Shown here one piece after another: positions 1-10,420 of a stretch of 64,000 bases of DNA. The stretch is from Certhia americana (Eukaryota > Chordata > Aves > Passeriformes > Certhiidae). Below the pieces are notes generated by a model. The model was not told the DNA's origin, did no database searches, and saw nothing but the letters and a program-made list of their open reading frames with translations. The translations under genes and the position numbers were made by a program. Position 1 is the first letter of the stretch; the number at the start of each line of letters is the position of its first letter. Where the stretch lies: NCBI GenBank assembly GCA_018697195.1, contig CM031857.1, positions 66,607,988-66,671,987 of the forward strand, written 5' to 3'.

Positions 1-24
1 CCACATTCATCCCAGCAATAATAA

Positions 25-485
25 AATCATAGAGTGGTTTGGGTTGGAAGGGCCCTGAAAGATCATCTAGTTTCAACCCCTCTGCCACAGGCAGCTTTCA
101 TTAGACCAGGTTGCTCAAAAACCCATCCAGCCTGGCCTTAAACACTTCCAGGGATGGGGCATCCACATCTTCTCTGAGCAACCTGTGTCAATGTCTCACC
201 ACCCTCACAGTGAAGAATTTCTTCCTTATATCTAATCTAAATCTACCCTTTCACTTTAAAATTATTACTTTTTGTCCTGTCATTACAGGCCCTTTTATAA
301 AGTCCTCCAGTTCTCCTGAAGGCCCCTTTAGGTACTGGCAGTGTACTGTAATTCTTTTACTGGTTTAATTTCTTTTGAAGTTGAGCAATCAGAACTATAG
401 ACAGTATTCAAGATGAGGTCTAATTCACATCTTATTAACAGCAGAATTATTTCCATGACTTTTATTAGGAAGATCTCACCAGATC
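25..485 (-). mobile_element. CR1 LINE 3' fragment, antisense
   Basis: CR1 is the dominant non-LTR retrotransposon of birds. Read on the plus strand, this stretch starts with the reverse complement of a CR1 3' end (ATCATAGAGTGGTTTGGG, then GTTGGAAGGGCC). It continues through the usual antisense order: a 'GACCAGGTTGCTCA' block, 'CCTGGCCTTAAACACTTCCAGGGATGGGGCATCC', split here as two adjoining motifs, 'TCACAGTGAAGAATTTCTTCC', and 'CAAGATGAGGTCT' near 409-421. The element is therefore on the minus strand with its 3' end at about 25. It is 5' truncated, as most CR1 copies are, and visible similarity fades near 485. An 85-codon frame at 111-368 lies inside it and is not a gene. The exact left end and any target-site duplication cannot be judged this close to the window edge. 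Confidence 0.9.
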
Positions 486-3333
486 CATATACACATTCTA
501 CAAGTGTATGTCAGGAGGCCTCCCATGACAACACTCAGACTTTATATAATCAATTCTCTCTATGCTTATTTCCTGATGATCAGCTTCCCTGGTTTATCTT
601 CCAATTCCCTCAGCAGAACAGATTCCCTTAGATTTAGCCTTGCACTGGGAATGTATAGAAAATTATCCTATTTCAGATACTCCAGTCTAACTCTTGTACA
701 ATAACCTGCACCTCTGACATGTTAGTGTTGCTTCCTAACCTTGTAACAACAGCGTATTTCAGTGTGCCAAGACTATTGAATGACAAAAGTAAATAAGACG
801 AACATTGAAGAACACCAATAATTTCCTATCAGTACAGGTTTCTCCATGAATCACACTTTATCCATCTTTCAGTTGTTTCATCAATCTCCATATCACCTGC
901 TTTGCTGAAGTCATGTAGAAGCTCTGCACTCTATCCATAAAAATCTCTTCTTTTTTTCCAAGTCATCTCAATTTGCCACATCCACCTTCTGTGAAACTCA
1001 TTTGATATAATCAGCATTATTCTGTTTGCTTAGGTGTTGCTTATTCCATCCTATTTAATTCAGATCAGTTCACTTTCCTTGAATACAGCCCCTTTACTTG
1101 CTAGTGATATGTACCCTATGTAGTTTGTTAGTTACTTAGAATTTTTACTCTGTCTGCTACTTTCCTTTTTAAGCCACCAAAAAACCCAAATGGTTTGAAA
1201 CCCCAAACCTATTCCAGAAATAAGGAAGAGTATTCAGCCTTTAGAAACTTTGGCTTCCTGGCCTGCTGCCCACATCAAATATCCTTCAGTGACAGACAAT
1301 AGCAGCCTTAAAATATTATATTCTTCAGCCTTTTCCCAGTCAGCACACCTAAGGGTTTTCTCAGAAAATTCCCAAAGTACTTTACTGAGATGTAACTAAG
1401 GAGTCTTCTTGAGGTTAAGTTCTAACCTCTCTGGCAGTCTCCCGACCTTGCCTGGTCTGGAACTTTTTATCACAGCTCTTATGAGTGAGTCACTGAGCCA
1501 CAGCTGGGCAATTTCTTGCTCTCTGTTAACCCTATTGTGCTTGTTCATGGCAGAATGTATCCAATTGCAATTATATATGCAGACAGCTGTGGTCCTACCT
1601 CAGCTGTGGGTTTGCCTTTTTTCATATTTATGTTGGGTAAATTATTGCTATAAATAAAAAAAAAAATTTAAAAAAAGTGAAAGAAATAATTCAGAGAAAT
1701 AATACAAGTTAAAATAATACATGGTACAATCAGACATAAATATTGAAAAACAAAGAAAAGTGATATAACCTGGAGATCTGAAACAATCCATAAGAGATTC
1801 CTTTTGGAAATAGCAGAAATGCGATTATCTGTGTGACTTAAAGAAAAAAAAAGAAAGACATTTAAAGCACAGTATAACTCTATAAGCTGTAAAAATGGTT
1901 ACCTCAATTGCATAGCCCTGAAAATAATCATTTGATTTAAAGAGATGGAAGCTTTACAAAATTTTTCATTACTAGCGTAAGCACTGAGTATAAAATAAAT
2001 CATCAAAAAAAAAATCTTTTATGTGAAGATTAACATTCCAATGATTTTAATGTCTCATAAGGATACTTTTTACCTTTTCTCCCCCTCAATTCCACTTATT
2101 TGTAGAATAAGGTCTAACAGAAAACATTCTTTTCTCTGTGGAGTACCACAAGAGTTCCAGGAATTTAGCTGGCCAAAGTGAGACAGATGCGTTAAACAGA
2201 TGGATGCCAAGGAAGTGGCTTGGTTTCTTGAACAATGGATGTGAAAGACTGGGGAGTAAGTGGAACAGAGTCTTGGCTGGACTGAATTAGGGGAGAAGGT
2301 CTTTCACCTTACTGTAATGGAAAGCAAAAAAAGCCATCTATTCTGTATTGATAAACTAATGTCTTAATTGTCAACTTCTCTGACTGATCTAAGTGCATAT
2401 TCCTCACACTGGCCCACAGACAGCTCAAAGCTGTCTTAAGCAGTAAACCTAAGCACAAGGACCTGCAATCTTACTTCAGCCTTGAAGATAACGAAGTAAG
2501 CACAAATGCACATCCTAACCAGCTGAATGAAGCAGAAACCATGCTCCCAGTGCTGCCAGAGGCTGCCCTGTGGTCCCCTCATCAGCTGCAGGTCTGCAGC
2601 AAACATGCACATAGAGATAAGTGACTGTGCAGTGTCACATCCACAATGTGCCTGGCAGGGCATGCCTGGTAACTTCATGTTTACCATTTGCGAACTTCAT
2701 GGTATTTGTATGAAACAGAAGTAATTGTGAAGTAAAAAAACCCAAGTTTTAGTCCCACGAAGCATCTGGGAATGCAGTCTGCATTCCATAGCCAAATAAT
2801 TTTGGTGAGCCACATATAGGTCTCATTCAAGTCATCCTTTGCTGCTTTGAGAAGCTCTATGTACTGTCTAGAAGAAATAAAAAAATAGTTCTTGTACACT
2901 TCACTTCAAATTCCCTACTTAAAAAGACTTATTTATAAAAAGATGGACACTCAATGTTGCACTGAAAATTATCTTTTGAAAGTGTGTCTGGTCTGTGCTT
3001 AATAATTGATCTTTCTTCAAACCAGCAGGCACTTTGCAAAATCCTGGATGTAGTCATGTATTCTTAAAGATAGGTTGAGTACTCCTTTTCCCAGGCTTTA
3101 CAAAATGAGTTCTGTACCTCTTGAAATGTATGTGTCACAAGGTCGTTCTGAAGTTTACTTTTTTTTTTTTTCATGTGCTAAGCACGAGGTATATATGCTG
3201 AGGTATGTAAATTGAGGCAGTCTGGAAGGGGTAGACAAGAAGTACATCCTGATTTTGCCAAGGTTTTTAGACATAAGTTGATGTAATTTATTACAAGAAA
3301 ATTAACAACACCTTAGCTTTATTATCTCTCAGG
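486..3333. other. Gene-free AT-rich stretch
   Basis: I see no gene here. 1651-1676 is an A-rich tract and 3159-3171 a T tract. About 2430-2720 is somewhat richer in GC, with short frames open on both strands, but neither resembles a known protein and no repeat family is recognised. Confidence 0.5.
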
Positions 3334-3388
3334 GTATAACTCCACTGGTTCAAAACTCATGATGAGTTTTGAACCAGTGGAGTTATAC
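3334..3388. repeat. 55-bp near-perfect palindrome (27-bp arms, 1-nt spacer)
   Basis: The left arm (3334-3360, starting GTATAACTCCACTGGTTC) and right arm (3362-3388, ending GAACCAGTGGAGTTATAC) are exact reverse complements over 27 bases, separated by the single base at 3361. Outside them, ATTATCT (3321-3327) and AGATAAT (3390-3396) are also complementary, offset by a short insertion on the left, so the symmetry probably once extended further. The single strand could fold into a hairpin and the duplex into a cruciform. The loop is too small for a miRNA precursor. It could be a real inverted duplication or a fold-back sequencing or assembly artefact. Confidence 0.97.
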
Positions 3389-3396
3389 TAGATAAT

Positions 3397-4479
3397 TACT
3401 ACAGCTTAATGAAACAAAACAATCTCCATTTCTGAAAACAGATGTTTTTATTTTCAGATCATGCCTACACATAGAAGACAAAAGTTATTTATTGCAGTGT
3501 GATAATATCCAGGAACCACTTAGTCACACGATCCTAATATGCCTGTATATTGAGCTTTTCAAGAAGATACCAAGTGGACTGCTTTCAACTGTCTCAGAAA
3601 GTCTTTACTTCCCCCATGAGATGGCAGAGACATGCTTCAGTCTAGAGAAACACAGACTTTAGTTCTCATCATCTAGGAAAGCACACACTTCTGACCATTG
3701 CCTTCATCAAGAATCATGGGGTGATAAAGGCTGTCAATAATTTTTCTCTGTGGCTTTCCTACTCCTCAGACCCATCAGTTACTTAATCAACTAGAACTAG
3801 AAGTTCTTTTGCCCTGCATTTTACATTACATTTTGGTGCTGAAAAGGTTTAAAAAAGGGTGGCTAAAACAAAAATATCACCTGTGGAGAGAAACTAAAGG
3901 AAGCCAAGCCTACATGCTGCAATCTCTGTACTGAATTCCCAGTTCCTTCTTGGTGGGGTTATGCACAAGACTCCACCATCATTAGGCACATTCCTTTTGA
4001 TGACCCAAGACATACAGGAATGTATATAGATATGTATACGTGTATATATAGGGGTCTCAAGGGAGCGAAGCTTTGAAGCTGTCAAGGACAGATATTGGTG
4101 ACTGGTTAACAGAATAAACAAGAGGGGTGGAAAAAAAGATGATAAGCCATGCAATGATATTTTCCAACAGGGGAACAGAATAGGCTGGGACATGAGGTTT
4201 AAATTTAATTTATAAGAGGTGGGGCTCCCTGGAAACAAGAACTCTCACAAGATTTGGTGATACACAGCTTCCTTGACTTGGCAGGAATTTTCCTTTTACA
4301 TTTTATGATATGTAAGGAGGAAATCCATGTGCTTTTGCGGTGTAAGACTGTTGATATTTTGCAGCTTTCTCTACATGAGTGTGTGAGATATGAAAATATT
4401 TCAAGCATGATCAGTAGCATGAGTGTGAACATCTTGGTGTGTTTCACCTTCTGTGCCAACAAAATAGGGAACATGGCTT
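3397..4479. other. Gene-free stretch with a short TA/TG tract
   Basis: No gene or recognised repeat is seen. 4021-4051 is an alternating purine-pyrimidine run rich in TATA and TGTA. A 114-codon minus-strand frame (3894-4238) has no resemblance to a known protein and no splice context that I can defend. Confidence 0.4.
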
Positions 4480-4484
4480 TTTCT

Positions 4485-5042
4485 TGAGGAGGAAGGGATT
4501 AGAGGCAATGGTCACCCCTGATAAGTCACAGTTGTGCTAATTAGCAAAAGAAGAGGAATAGTCTTGCCCTTAATGGGTTGCAGTTGTGACTAATAAAGTC
4601 AAGTGTGATAAGAGGGGCGGATTGGGGCCTCAAGGAGGACTTTAGGAAAGGGCATCTGGAGGAAGGGAGCCTTCAGGAAGAAGGAAAGAGCTAGAGAGAC
4701 ACGAAAAAAAGAATGAAACTAGGAAGAAGGTTGTTGCTGTGAAAGATTCGCTATGAGGTCAGTCTGGATCTGATGTAGTTAGAGTCTGATGATGGAGCCT
4801 GCAGACATAGTCAAGCTAGGTGAAGGCCTGTGTTTAGAGTCTGCAAACTAACATCTGCAGTCATAGCCCAGCAGGAAATATCAGGGTCAGAGTCTGCAAT
4901 TGGACCCTCTGCTGGGAAATCGCTGTAAAATCAGAGTCAGGATGGCTAAGCTATAAAGAAGAATAAACTAGGACCCTTCTCATGTTGCTAAAGGTCTGTG
5001 TCTTGGCTCATTTCTACCCCTAATGAAAGGTCTACTGCAACA
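4485..5042 (+). mobile_element. Solo LTR candidate of an endogenous retrovirus (TG...CA, 5-bp target-site duplication)
   Basis: The 558-bp segment starts TGAGGAGG and ends CTGCAACA. The same five bases, TTTCT, lie on both sides (4480-4484 and 5043-5047), as expected for a target-site duplication; 5 bp fits a class III/ERVL-type or some class I integrases. A polyadenylation signal AATAAA lies at 4962-4967, leaving about 75 bases of U5-like sequence, and a TATA-like CTAATAAAG lies near 4570. Inside are about three imperfect units of roughly 55 bp, each opening with AGAGTCTG (4781, 4836, 4889). No retroviral coding sequence adjoins it, so it would be a solo LTR left by recombination. The weak points are that the two ends do not form a longer inverted repeat and that I cannot name the family. 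Confidence 0.6.
4781..4940. repeat. Internal tandem repeat of about 55 bp in the LTR candidate
   Basis: The block AGAGTCTG recurs at 4781, 4836 and 4889, with a variant AGAGTCAG at 4933. The text after each of the first three copies is similar (for example CTGCAGACATAG and CTGCAGTCATAG). Copies are diverged and the last is partial. Tandem duplications of this size are common in retroviral U3 regions, where they may act as enhancers; here that role is only inference. Confidence 0.55.
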
Positions 5043-5047
5043 TTTCT

Positions 5048-8000
5048 TAGATTGTTTGAGTATTGTAATAGTTGTGAGAGCCTCAAGGAAGATTTTGAGT
5101 AGGGAACCAGGCTAATGGTAAGGTTATAGACATTTCAATATAATTTTAGACTTGCATTTGCTGTAGCAGCACCCCTTTCACTTTCTTTCCTCCTAGTCTA
5201 CTTTCCTTTTTTCTACTTCCTAGGATTGTTTCTCTGCCACTCCCTCAAACCTCTTCTTTCTTGACACCTCCCTGAAATCATTACCCTGGGTGCTGCAGAC
5301 TTCCCTGCCTCTCTTTCTGCCCCCTCTTCCTACTCTGTGCATTTCTAATCTTGCTCAAGCCTAACAGGTGAGAAAAGCCTGGAAAAAAAATGCAGTCAGC
5401 AAAGCTCATTGCTAATTCTTCAAAAGGAATGTCCCCTCTTGCATTCCTAGGTCCTCTTATGCTGTCGTATTTCTGTAATGGAAACAACAAGAGGCGAGGG
5501 CTGGGCAGACAAGATTTTGGGATGAGTTCTTCAGACCAAAATAGAGGCCAGCTACAAAGTCTGTTGTCCCTTGCTGCCTGTTGACCTAAACTGTGACCTG
5601 CACTCAGTGTGCCTGTGTTAGAAACTGCAGTCTGACCATAAACATCACAAGGTTCCCAGGTGCCTGAACACCTGCAGATAGGTGCATTTCAGGAGCAGAG
5701 TTCTGCTGGTTCCTGGATTTGTAAATTGTCTTTCTGTGAGCTCTTGTGGCTGGGCTAAAGATCTCTATTCCTATTTCATGCCTGAAACTATTCAGGTTTG
5801 AATTTTTCCCTTGACATACATGGTCTGGTTGAATTTCCAATGAAAAAAGATTTATTTAAATTTTAATAAACCATTTATTTTCTAGCATTTTCCCCAGGAT
5901 TTTTTACAGATACTGAAATGTCAATTAACTTGACAATAAAGCCCTTTCAAAAATAAAATAAAGCTTTATTTAAACAGTCAAATAATCATTTAAATTATAA
6001 ATTAAGTGGAACTAAGATTATTCCCTGTACTTGCACTAGTAGAACAGCTGAGAATTAATTGGCTTGGTTTCTTTTCAAACTGATGGAGGGAGTTCTAAAA
6101 CATCCTGCTCTAAATCTCTATTAAACAGTTTCAGATGTATTCAGTGGAGCTAGGCACTTAATTTGTAGCCTGCAGAGGTTCCACAAGGGTTCTGGGAGCC
6201 ACTAAACACTAGAAAGATGTAGGTTTTCTTCTTGGAATTACCTTTTATAATGAGGCTGACTTTCTTCCCTGGAGATGGCTAATCAAACTAGCAGGAAAAA
6301 TGTCTGTGTCTTACTCCTCAGAGATGTCCCAAAACTGTAAGAAAGTGAACAGGTTGCTTCCTAAGTGCTAGTCAGCTGGGCAAGAGCCAGCAGGTGGAAA
6401 CTGAATAGGGATCAGCACTGAAATAGGGATCATCCACATTGAGCACAAAAATGTCACAGTGAGAGACAGTGACCAAAAGGAAGCTGACTGAGATTTCATA
6501 CTTTCCTGGTCACTGAGGTTTGCAAAATTAGAGGCCTTTTGCCTCTAATCCAGAAACTACAGAATAGATTTCCCTGAGGGCTATAAATGCTTTTTTTGTC
6601 TCTTCCATATTGAATTATATGGGATTATTCCAGTTGCTCAGGAGTAGTCATTGATACAGGTTATGCTGCCCCGAGGGACCTAGGCTTATCAAAGGACATT
6701 GGGATGCAACAGATAATTAGTTTGTATGAGTTTGTTTAGAACTTCAGCTACCTACTGGAGAGGTTTGAACTAGAGGGACAGGGCTATTTGTTTATGTAGT
6801 TGTTCATATGTTTGGTAATGCCTTTTTTAGATTTTAATTACATTTCAGATGCTTTGCAACTGGTCCAACTACATTAAGTTATTATTCCTGCATTTGTGTG
6901 AAGTCTGTAATGGTCAGAGAGCTTTTGAAATTTGTGAAATTAGAATGCCTTTTATTCATAAGCTACAAACACTCATTGATAGCCTCATTAAAAGGCGCAG
7001 CTTTTGAAATATCTAAGTATAACATATTATAATATAATATAACAAATTCATTTCAAAATGACATTGCTTTATGGCATCTAACGTTTTAACCTACTACTCT
7101 TTATTCCCCTATTTCAACAGCAGTGTTCTAGAAGGTCTAACAAAAGAACAGAAAAATTCTTTGGAGCTACAATTATATCCTATTTCCACCTCTCCCATCT
7201 TTCTACTTGTGCTACATTGATATTGCCTCATTTGCAGAAAGTTACATAAAATGTTGTAGTACTTACAAATTTTTGTAAGAGCCAGGCAGGACCAAGAGCT
7301 GTTTTTCCTTTGGCTTTTAATTTCTTGGCATATTTCTGTTCAGAGATAGACCCCCTGGAGGAATGTTTTCAGTATGCCATACTGGCAAATACTTGTAAGT
7401 GTGCACACAATTACAGCTCATTACAACAGTGGGAATTGTTTGCCTGCCTGCTTTCTCAGCCTTCATGTTGAAATGAGGCTTCACTGGATTTTTTTTGAAT
7501 GATATAAAAGGGAGAGGTTTATGCCAACTTTATCTATACTAAGAGATTTTTATGCATCTATGGCGTTCTCATATGTGCATGCCAAATATCTAGTGACAAG
7601 AGGACATCAACATCACATTAGGCAGTTTCAACAACCATGGTATGACTTCAATTGCTGTAGGTCTAGAAGGTGATATTTTGTTGCATTCACTTGTACACAT
7701 TAAACTGCCTTTTATTTTATTTGTGGGACTCTGATCAAACTGGTAGTTTTTAAATCTCTCTGTGATTAAGCACCAAAAGAACAGTAGGGAGTAATTTCTG
7801 TTGCCTAAATGCCATTTAGTGCCATTTGAAATGCTCAAGGATACCTGGGGCATTCAGATGGGGCTGGCAGCTACAACATCTGATGGAGAAATACAGAAGT
7901 GCTGTTCTGGAATGAGACCTGGATGCCAGATGGCATACCCTAGAGCATCTCAATTGCTTCTACATGCCTATATGTGCACAACAGAAAGGAGAATGCACTG

Positions 8001-8090
8001 AACTTTCAGGCAGTCATTTAATTTAAACTTCTGCCTAAAAGTGATGCCTACATTCACAGTATGCATTCACTGAAGAGAATTACACAATCA
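5048..8090. other. Gene-free AT-rich stretch
   Basis: No gene or named repeat is recognised. A small hairpin lies at 6527-6549 (nine-base arms ATTAGAGGC and GCCTCTAAT around CTTTT) and an AT run near 7021-7045. Short frames here look like chance. Confidence 0.45.
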
Positions 8091-8400
8091 GAATCATAGA
8101 ATATTCTGAGCTGGAAAAGGTCCACAAGCATCATCAAGACCAGCTCTTAGCCCTGCACAGGACATCCCCAGGAGTCACACTATGTGCCTGAAAGCATTGT
8201 CCAAACAGTTCTTGAACTGTCAGGCTTGGTGCTGCGACCACTTCCCTGGGGAGCTTCTCCCAGTGCCCAACAGCCTTTTTCTAGCAGCTAACTTAAAACT
8301 TCCCTAACAAAACTTCAGGCTGCCCTCTTGCCAGAGGGTCACCAGAGAGAGGAGTTTAGTGCCTATCCCTCCACTTCATCTCACAAGAAAGTTGTAAGAA
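8091..8400 (-). mobile_element. CR1 LINE 3' fragment, antisense
   Basis: The plus strand opens GAATCATAGAATATTCTGAG and runs through GCCCTGCACAGGACATCCCC, GTGCCTGAAAGCATTGTCC, GGCTTGGTGCTGCGACCAC and CACCAGAGAGAGGAGTTTAG. This is the antisense order of a CR1 3' untranslated region. The element is on the minus strand, 5' truncated near 8400. It contains a small deletion relative to related copies, in the block after 'CAGTGCCCAACAG', where the usual text ending in 'AATATCCAACCTAAACC' is missing or scrambled. It belongs to a different 3' subtype from the copy at 25-485, since the terminal text differs. No target-site duplication was identified. Confidence 0.92.
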
Positions 8401-9309
8401 TCTGGCCTTTAGGAAAAAAAATACTAAGTCCATAGAAGCCTCTAGTTCTTTTTCTGTTTCTATGAAATACGCAGTGACTATATGCATTTAGATCTGAATT
8501 TATCTGTCCTAGGTTTAACTGTCAAAACACTGTAGTCATTTATGTGACTTTAATAGTTGGATTCAGCTCTAGAGTTCAGTAGCTACTGGTATTAGACATT
8601 ACTTAGAATAATCAGTACAGCTGCATGGGCATGCCATATGTGACACCAGACCTGTGGGAAACTTGCACCCTCTTGGAACAGCAGCTGACCAGGCCACTGA
8701 CAGGTCCTGTGCTGTTTCAAATGATGCTACATCATTGTGTTGATGCCTTAAGTTTTAGTTTATGTATTTTCCAGATCAGTACGGCTTTAGTGTAGAACTC
8801 GAAAACTCCATAGCCTGTCAGCTACTGTTCTCCCATTTTATTCAGACAAAACGACTTCTCTCTAGGCCTGAAACTCAAGGTCACCTTATTTTCACAGGAC
8901 CAGAAAAATGTTAACTCAGTGAAGTGCGAGGGAAAAAACTAGGGAATGGGACTCCACTACCTGAAGCTGTAACTGGACAATTAACCTCTGATATGCAAAC
9001 AGACCAAATATATCTGTCCAAAATACATGTGACAATTGTCCATCTTGGGTGTAGTCTCTTAGAGATTCCTGCACTGCCTAAGGTCTACTTGTAAGGCCTT
9101 TCAATAAATACCTACCTTTCATCCTTTAACTCTGTCTAGCCTCTCTTCTAGGTAGCCATTCCATGCATCAGTGTTTAAGTGCCTGTATCCCTCCCTTCAT
9201 GTGATATATGTGTCTAAGCTCTACAGTAAACAGTGGAGACCTAAGGCTTGATTCAGGCAAATAGACAAGTTACTGGTTTCTCTCTGCCAGGAAGGGCCCA
9301 TTTCTGGTT
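8401..9309. other. Gene-free stretch between two CR1 pieces
   Basis: Nothing recognisable. It may include diverged LINE sequence joining the CR1 pieces on either side, but I cannot support that by eye. Confidence 0.3.
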
Positions 9310-10420
9310 TGTGTCCAACCTAGCACCTGAATCCCAGATCTCTTTCTGCAAAGCTGCTTCCCAGATGGTTAATCCCCCAGCATGCACAAGTTCATGGGGT
9401 TATTCCTACCCAGATGTAGGACTTCACTCTTTCCTTCCTTGGACTGCATGAGGTTTCTGTCAGCCCCTTTCTCCTGCCTGTCAAAGCACAACCACATGGC
9501 ATATCAGCTAGTGCTTTTGATTCCTGAAGGTCCACTCTATCCTGTCACCTAGGTCATTAAGGAAGATGTTTATTCATATTGATTGAGTGTATTCTACTAT
9601 TGACCAACCTCCAGCTGGACTTTGTGTTACTGATCACAACCCTTTGTGCCTAGTAGTGCAGCTGCTGCAGTTTTCACTCAACATCCCCTTACCCAGCATG
9701 TACTTCATCAGTTTTGTCTGTAAGGATGTGGTGGTGGTCTTGAAAGCCTCACTAAGTACAAGACAAGCAATACTTATTGCTCACCCTTTGTTCTCCAAGC
9801 CAGTAATCTCTTTGTAGGAGGCAACTGGATTGGTCAAACATGATTTCCCCTTCATAAATTCATGCTGACTACTCCCAATCACTTTTCTGTCCTTCAAGTA
9901 CCTGGATATAGTTTCCTGGAATTATTGTGTCAACTCTTTCCCAGGAATCAAGGGAAGGCTGGACAACCTGTAGTTCTCCAGACTGCTCTTTTTGCCCTCT
10001 AGGACAACAAATGGAAGTGATTGCTTTCTTCCAGTTCTCAAGAAGCCCATGGCCACCAAGACCTTTCCAATATAGTAAAGGCTGGCATCACAGGGACATT
10101 GGTCAGTGCACGACTCCTGTGAAATCACTTGTATATGCCTAATTAATGTCTGTTCCCTTCCCTGACCAATGGAGACAATGACGGAAAGGCTCCCTTGCTC
10201 TAGACTTTGTCTCTTGCCTCATGGACTTGGGATTCCTGAAGGTCAGCATTGACTAAAAACTGAGGTGAAGAAGATTTTGGCCCTTTTAACGTCCTTTGAC
10301 AGATTCCCTGTCCCGTTCAGCAACAGTCCCACATTTTCCCTTCTGAATTTTTCTGACATCAAGGTCCCTCAAGTCAGATAGGTTTTGGCTTTTCTTACCA
10401 TATCCCTTCACGTTTTTGAA
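9310..10420 (-). mobile_element. CR1 LINE internal fragment, antisense, about 1.1 kb
   Basis: Read on the plus strand, landmarks of the CR1 antisense sequence appear in order: CCCAGATGTAGGACTTCACTC (9410-9430, quoted in part), CTGCATGAGGTTTCTGTCAG, AGGTCATTAAGGAAGATG, CAACCTCCAGCTGGACTTTG, TTCATGCTGACTACTCCCAATCAC, shortened here, GGCTGGACAACCTGTAGTTC, CTGTCCCGTTCAGCAACAGTC and CCCACATTTTCCCTTCTG. This part of CR1 lies upstream of the terminal 3' region seen in the other copies, so the fragment has lost its own 3' tail. It carries many substitutions and small indels, suggesting an older insertion. Short open frames within it are antisense shadows. Both ends are approximate. Confidence 0.85.

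Noticed and set aside
3334..3388. The palindrome as a miRNA precursor
   Set aside because: A one-base spacer leaves no normal terminal loop, and there are no imperfect stem features typical of a precursor.
3894..4238. 114-codon minus-strand frame
   Set aside because: It has no recognisable domain, a Leu/Ser/Ile-rich translation typical of chance frames, and no supporting signals.
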